Source: Bacteroidales bacterium
GTDB taxonomy: Bacteria > Bacteroidota > Bacteroidia > Bacteroidales > UBA932
DNA length: 18,608 bases
Assembly (NCBI GenBank): GCA_004552965.1
Contig: SFMU01000040.1
Coordinates: forward strand, 1 to 18,608
Direction of reading: 5' to 3'
Shown here piece by piece: positions 15,267 to 18,608 of the stretch (positions are counted from its first letter, which is position 1; every line of letters starts with the position of its first letter). The notes below the pieces were generated by a model, which was not told where the DNA came from, searched no databases, and worked only from the letters and a program-made list of their open reading frames with translations. A program made the position numbers and the translations under genes.

Positions 15267-15298
15267 TTTACAAAGATATGTCATTTTTGTTAATTTTG
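15267..15298 (+). promoter_or_regulatory. Promoter of xseA
   Basis: TAATTTTG (15291-15298) matches the -7 box TAnnTTTG. TTTA at 15267-15270 is a one-mismatch TTTG at the correct 20-base spacing. Transcription would start near 15305, about 14 bases before the ATG of xseA. Confidence 0.55.
15271..15278 (-). promoter_or_regulatory. Putative -7 element for the engB operon
   Basis: On the minus strand, TATCTTTG (15278-15271) matches TAnnTTTG, 26 bases before the engB ATG. No good TTTG is seen at -33. It sits inside the spacer of the opposing xseA promoter, so the two promoters overlap. Confidence 0.4.
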
Positions 15299-15318
15299 CA
15301 GAAAACAGAACACAAGAA

Positions 15319-16755
15319 ATGCAGAAGAAATATGTCGATCTGCTCGAACTGCAGACCAGGCTTAAGATGGGAATAGAGTCCTTGTTTCCGGACAGGATCT
15401 GGGTCAGGGCAGAGATAAGCGGAATCAGCCGCAGGCAGAACGGACATTGCTACCTTGAGCTCTGTCAGAACGACGGCACGATGGTCTCTGCGAAGACCAG
15501 GGCGGTGATCTGGGCCTCCCGCTGGAACTACATCGATCAGACTTTCCGGGCTATAACAGGCTCATCCCTGGATTCCGGAATGGAAATCCTCGCCAGAGTC
15601 CAGGTCGGCTTCCATCCTGTCTACGGTCTCAGCCTGACAATCGACGAAATTGATCCCGAATTCACTCTCGGTGCCAATGAGCGTCAGCGCCAGCTGACAA
15701 TCGAGCGCCTGACCCGGGAAGGCCTGCTGAATCTCCAGAAGAGACTCCGGCTTCCTCTGCTGCCATATTCACTTGCAGTCATCTCCGCCGGCAACGCCGC
15801 AGGCTACGGTGACTTCTGCCGTCATCTGCAGGACAATGAATATGGCTTCGTGTTCGACGTGCATCTCTTTGAGGCACTGATGCAGGGCGAGTCGGCCCCG
15901 GCTTCCATCATGGCCGCCTTCGACGCCATCCTTTCGTCGGATGTCAGTTACGATGCAGTACTGATCATGCGCGGGGGCGGATCGGAACTTGATCTGGCCT
16001 GCTTTGACGACTACGATCTCGCTGTCACGATCGCCCGCTGTCCAGTGCCTGTCTTCACGGCTATCGGTCATGAAAAGGACCATCATGTGGCAGACATGGT
16101 CGCATCGGCCTATGTCAAGACTCCCACAGCCCTAGCCGACCTTTTCCTGGATTGCTACATTGCAGAGGACCAGCGACTTGCCTCATACGAGTCCCGTCTG
16201 CTGATGGCCTTTTCAAACCGCATAGCGAACATGTCGTCCAGCCTCGAGCTACTCGGATCGCGTATCCTGGCTGCCTCGAAGGGCAGGGCGCAGGACGCTC
16301 TGCATGCCATAGACCTTCTGGCCATGGGCATATTCAGAAATGCTGACAGGCGCATTTCCGATTCGGATCATCTTCAGGACAGACTTCTGGACAGGATCCA
16401 GCATTCGGCCGTCATCCGTGCGGACAAGGCCTCGGCCGGCGTGGACAAGCTGGAGACCCGGATCTTTTCGAGCACCAGGAATGCCCTTCAGGAGGCCCTG
16501 TCGTTCCTTCTGAAGGTGGAAATGTCAATCGAGGCGAACGATCCGCGCAACATTCTCCGGAAAGGTTTTGTGCTGGCTCTGGACCGGAATGGAATCAAGA
16601 TAGAGTCCGCCGGCGGGACCAGGGTGGGGGACAGGGTCCAGATGATGTTTGCTGACGGCACCATCAAGTGCGGCGTGGTCGAAATCGACAGGCGCAGCAA
16701 CATCCCGGGTGAAGAAGAGGCATCCCCGACCGCTCTTCCGGATGTCGGTTCGTGA
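15319..16755 (+). CDS. xseA: Exodeoxyribonuclease VII large subunit
   Basis: Exonuclease VII degrades single-stranded DNA from either end. The 478-residue large subunit has an N-terminal OB-fold domain (about 1-115, with IWVRAEISGISRRQNGHCYLEL). The catalytic domain follows, with VISAGNAAGYGDF (154-166), RGGGSELDLACFDDYDLA (218-235) and IGHEKDHHVADMVASAYVKTPT (249-270). A long helical region and the C-terminal segment with NPDRGF-like DPRNILRKGFVLALDRNG follow. The usual TSPTGAA motif is replaced by SAGNAAGYGD, in line with Bacteroidota members. It has a short leader and is followed after 104 bases by xseB. Confidence 0.95.
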   Translation: MQKKYVDLLELQTRLKMGIESLFPDRIWVRAEISGISRRQNGHCYLELCQNDGTMVSAKTRAVIWASRWNYIDQTFRAITGSSLDSGMEILARVQVGFHPVYGLSLTIDEIDPEFTLGANERQRQLTIERLTREGLLNLQKRLRLPLLPYSLAVISAGNAAGYGDFCRHLQDNEYGFVFDVHLFEALMQGESAPASIMAAFDAILSSDVSYDAVLIMRGGGSELDLACFDDYDLAVTIARCPVPVFTAIGHEKDHHVADMVASAYVKTPTALADLFLDCYIAEDQRLASYESRLLMAFSNRIANMSSSLELLGSRILAASKGRAQDALHAIDLLAMGIFRNADRRISDSDHLQDRLLDRIQHSAVIRADKASAGVDKLETRIFSSTRNALQEALSFLLKVEMSIEANDPRNILRKGFVLALDRNGIKIESAGGTRVGDRVQMMFADGTIKCGVVEIDRRSNIPGEEEASPTALPDVGS

Positions 16756-16859
16756 AGCTTTGTCCCTCGACACCGGCGAAATGACTGTCATCCGGTTTTG
16801 CAAGAAGTGCAAGCCTCACGGCAGCAGATGATTATGAACTTGATAAACCTGAGTTATTC

Positions 16860-17045
16860 ATGAATATGGAAACAGAAAAATTCGACTACACCAAGGCCGT
16901 CCGCGAACTTGAAGAAATCGCGGCCAAAGTTGAAGACCCTTCGACCAGTCTTGACGACATCGGGGCACTTGTAAAACGCTCCCGGGAACTGATTGAAGCC
17001 TGCCGGAACTACCTTCGCAGTGTCCGTGAATCAATCGAGTCCTGA
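16860..17045 (+). CDS. xseB: Exodeoxyribonuclease VII small subunit
   Basis: The 61-residue protein has the XseB pattern: FDYTKAVRELEEIAAKVEDPSTSLDD (9-34) followed by a helix with RSRELIEACRNYL, forming the coiled helices that wrap several XseB copies around the XseA helical region. It is a little shorter than the usual 65-80 residues. The N-terminal methionine could be the ATG at 16860 or at 16866 (MNMETEKF). The gap from xseA is 104 bases, longer than usual for these two genes, and has no stable gene in it. Confidence 0.93.
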   Translation: MNMETEKFDYTKAVRELEEIAAKVEDPSTSLDDIGALVKRSRELIEACRNYLRSVRESIES

Positions 17046-17049
17046 CCGG

Positions 17050-17062
17050 GAGCGATTCGCTC
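17050..17062. terminator. Short hairpin between convergent xseB and EEP genes
   Basis: GAGCG (17050-17054) pairs with CGCTC (17058-17062) with a three-base loop, five bases after the xseB stop and 15 bases before the EEP stop. No U-tract follows on the plus strand. It could be a weak terminator or chance. Confidence 0.25.
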
Positions 17063-17077
17063 AGTCTGCAGCCTTCC

Positions 17078-17869
17078 TTAGAATTCCACTTCCACGAAAA
17101 CCGGGAGGTGGTCTGAGGCTACCGTGACATCACCGCCGTTTTCGAAAGCCATTGGCACCTCATAATGCCTGACTTTGCACTTTACCCCATTGTTGAGCAG
17201 GAAAACGTAGTCGATACAGCCTTGGGGGTTCTTTGCTGAGATAGTGAAGTCAGTACCTGAGAGTTGCGTCCATTCCTTGCGGAACTCCGCAATCGTCTCG
17301 CTGTCGGGCCTGGTGTTCATGTCGCCGCAGAGGAAGACCGGTTTTCCGCTGTTCCCGTAGCGGGCTTTCAGCTCGCGGTTCAGGTCCCTGGCCTGGTTCA
17401 ATGACGACCCCGGAGTCTTGTAGTCCAGATGGGTCGTTGCAAGGACATATTTCTCAGTCTCCACGATGCAGCAGGCGCGGGTCTCGCTTCCGTCATACCT
17501 GTCTAGATGAATCTCCCCGGAACTGATGATCCTGTCCCTGGAGCAGACGCCCACTCCATAGGCTCCTCCCTTGTAAGGCAGGGCGTTGACGAACCGGTAG
17601 TCCCAACCGCCCATCTCTTCGGCAAAATCCCGGAGCTGGTAGGTGTCATGCCTGAGGTTGCAGCTGTCCAGCTCGTTGAGTGAGATCACATCGGCATCAA
17701 GTTCCTTCATCATGCCGGCTATCATCGGGATGCTGTTCTCGGTTTCCTTGCTGAACACACCCACGTTATAATGTACTATTTTCAATGTCGTCTTGCCTGT
17801 CTGAGCGGAAAGAATCGTGCTGCAGGTCAGGAACAGGACCATGAGTGAAGTTTTGACCAGTTTGTCCAT
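17078..17869 (-). CDS. Secreted endonuclease/exonuclease/phosphatase family protein
   Basis: The 263-residue protein begins with a signal peptide (MDKLVKTSLMVLFLTCSTILSA, probable cleavage before Q23). The EEP fold residues are visible: N35 in HYNVG, E66 in NELD, H147 in TTHLDY, D183/N185 in CGDMNTRPDS, D220 in CIDYVF and D253/H254 in SDHLPV. These form the metal-dependent phosphodiesterase active site shared by DNase I-like nucleases, sphingomyelinases and inositol phosphatases. No further domain is present. The signal peptide points to an envelope or outside location, so the substrate is extracellular or periplasmic: nucleic acid, sugar phosphate or lipid phosphodiester. Which one cannot be said. 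No convincing promoter was recognised upstream. Confidence 0.86.
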   Translation of the reverse strand: MDKLVKTSLMVLFLTCSTILSAQTGKTTLKIVHYNVGVFSKETENSIPMIAGMMKELDADVISLNELDSCNLRHDTYQLRDFAEEMGGWDYRFVNALPYKGGAYGVGVCSRDRIISSGEIHLDRYDGSETRACCIVETEKYVLATTHLDYKTPGSSLNQARDLNRELKARYGNSGKPVFLCGDMNTRPDSETIAEFRKEWTQLSGTDFTISAKNPQGCIDYVFLLNNGVKCKVRHYEVPMAFENGGDVTVASDHLPVFVEVEF

Positions 17870-17942
17870 AATGAATGAATTATGAATAAGAAGTTATTGG
17901 ATTTGGACTTCCTTTCCTTTGTATAAAACAGAAAATAAACTA

Positions 17943-18374
17943 TTATTTTTTATTTAAAATATAATGCTCAGCCAAAGAGCCTTTGTTAATATCTCCTTCT
18001 TTATTGGACAACATTACTTGTTTATTATTTAGCATTCTGTAATAAGTCTTCTCTCCTGAAGAGGGGGTGATTAATTCAATTATTGAATCCCCTATTATAT
18101 GATATACACCACAAGTTTCAAAAGTTGCATCTTTTTTTCCGATATATTCACTTTTCAAAGTATAGGTTTTATCCGCATTTATAACCAGCATCGTTTTTAT
18201 GCCTTCACAATCAGCCGCAGGAAGAGTTCCCTCATAAATTCCAAATAAATTAGAAGTTTGGACTTGGCTTTCTGTTTTTATTTCACTGTTTTCAATTTGG
18301 GTATTATTCTTCCGAGAAGAATTACAACTGGTCATGATAACTAAAGATATAAGCCCATAAAAAATCATTTTCAT
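17943..18374 (-). CDS. NlpE-like lipoprotein (copper-resistance NlpE N-terminal domain family)
   Basis: From ATG 18374 the protein is 143 residues, with a lipoprotein signal (MKMIFYGLISLVIMTSC) and lipidation Cys17. The start is supported by AAAGGA, a ribosome-binding-like sequence, and by the signal peptide; an upstream in-frame ATG (18419) would add an unlikely prefix. The body carries an NlpE-type pattern: GIYEGTLPAADCEGIKTMLV (45-64), NADKTYTLKSEYIGKKD, CGVYHIIGD and the end GSLAEHYIL. In E. coli NlpE the corresponding motif is LPCADC with two Cys; here the first is Ala (LPAADC, C56), and a second Cys (C88) is in FETCGVY. NlpE is a lipoprotein linked to envelope stress signalling and copper in E. 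coli. The gene is far more AT-rich than its neighbours, which suggests later acquisition. Confidence 0.8.
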   Translation of the reverse strand: MKMIFYGLISLVIMTSCNSSRKNNTQIENSEIKTESQVQTSNLFGIYEGTLPAADCEGIKTMLVINADKTYTLKSEYIGKKDATFETCGVYHIIGDSIIELITPSSGEKTYYRMLNNKQVMLSNKEGDINKGSLAEHYILNKK

Positions 18375-18434
18375 AAAAAATCCTTTCTTTTTTAATTTAA
18401 CAATATATGTCTGTATCATGTCTCATTTGGGCAT

Positions 18435-18598
18435 AAAAAAGCGGCAGGGCATTCCTATTGTTAGAGAGGGAGCCGAAGTCCTTGAACACAAACAGGAAAC
18501 GCCCCCCGCAAGTATACGGAAGGGCGCATAACTGTTTCATTGTGTTCAATAGATATTTTCGACTTTTCTCTAACACAGAATCAGCTAACCGCTTTTTT
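18435..18598. repeat. Long nested palindrome, possible structured RNA or bidirectional terminator
   Basis: Four sets of inverted repeats lie one inside another. AAAAAAGCGG (18435-18444) pairs with CCGCTTTTTT (18589-18598). TGTTAGAGA (18459-18467) pairs with TCTCTAACA (18567-18575). TTGAACACAA (18482-18491) pairs with TTGTGTTCAA (18540-18549). CGCCC (18500-18504) pairs with GGGCG (18522-18526), and CCG (18506-18508) with CGG (18517-18519). The CGAA-TTCG pair (18474-18477 with 18558-18561) sits between the second and third. All four major stems are perfect, separated by internal loops. The outer stem ends in a T-run on either strand, so it could terminate transcripts from both sides. It lies upstream of the NlpE-like gene. 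There is no evident ORF here. It may be a structured RNA, a MITE-like element, or a terminator of a gene beyond the window. Confidence 0.65.
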
Positions 18599-18608
18599 TG
18601 ATATATCA

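Noticed and set aside
16742..16831. Possible 29-codon ORF in the xseA-xseB gap (MSVREALSLDTGEM...)
   Set aside because: It overlaps the end of xseA by 14 bases and contains CKKC-like residues, but it is too short, lacks a clear ribosome-binding site and has no known relative.
18459..18575. attC (integron) site, suggested by GTTAGAG and CTCTAAC
   Set aside because: The order is GTTAG first and CTAAC last, the reverse of an attC site, the spacers do not fit the R''/R' consensus, and no integrase or cassette is seen.
18435..18598. Ends of an insertion sequence
   Set aside because: The inverted repeats are nested within one 164-base unit rather than flanking a gene, and no target duplication or transposase is visible.

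Overview
The window looks like chromosomal DNA from a member of the Bacteroidota, most likely order Bacteroidales. The protein sequences are of Bacteroidales type (OMP_b-brl_3-type TonB receptor, Bacteroidales-style class III sirtuin, RHS fragment). Several genes are preceded by the Bacteroidota promoter pattern TTTG-N20-TAnnTTTG rather than an E. coli-type promoter. Most of the window has medium-high GC, but the two ends differ: the RHS fragment at the left is clearly richer in GC, and the lipoprotein region at the right (about 17,870-18,420) is strongly AT-rich. Both ends look like accessory DNA around a housekeeping core. No rRNA, tRNA, CRISPR array or transposase gene was found, and no gene-free stretch exceeds 300 bases.

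Layout. (1) 1-1690: a minus-strand RHS-repeat fragment. It keeps the C-terminal RHS core but lacks a toxin tip and most of the N-terminal shell, has its own promoter, and is followed by a hairpin. (2) 1871-3729: a plus-strand pair of a P-loop ATPase with a degenerate Walker A and a class III sirtuin, overlapping by one base. (3) 3905-6429: plus-strand housekeeping genes rplU, rpmA, serS and ruvC, with terminators after rpmA and ruvC. (4) 6515-9469: a large TonB-dependent outer-membrane receptor with Met/Gly-rich segments. (5) 15244-9495: a minus-strand run transcribed in the order engB, prs, small Cys-rich membrane protein, der, lysE-family exporter, PASTA protein, rluD-type pseudouridine synthase. 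Spacing is tight throughout, so it is probably one operon. It convergently meets the receptor gene at a hairpin. (6) 15319-17045: plus-strand xseA and xseB, divergent from engB with closely packed promoters. (7) 17078-18374: minus-strand secreted endonuclease/exonuclease/phosphatase protein and an NlpE-like lipoprotein. (8) 18435-18598: a long nested palindrome without a coding gene.

The core genes serve translation (L21, L27, seryl-tRNA synthetase), ribosome assembly and rRNA modification (EngB, Der, RluD family), nucleotide supply (Prs), and DNA repair or recombination (RuvC, exonuclease VII). The items most worth a second look are the nested palindrome at the right edge, the ATPase-sirtuin pair, the promoter-bearing RHS fragment, the small Cys-rich membrane protein and the two-way stem in the rplU leader. 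I found no convincing complete novel defence or mobile system.
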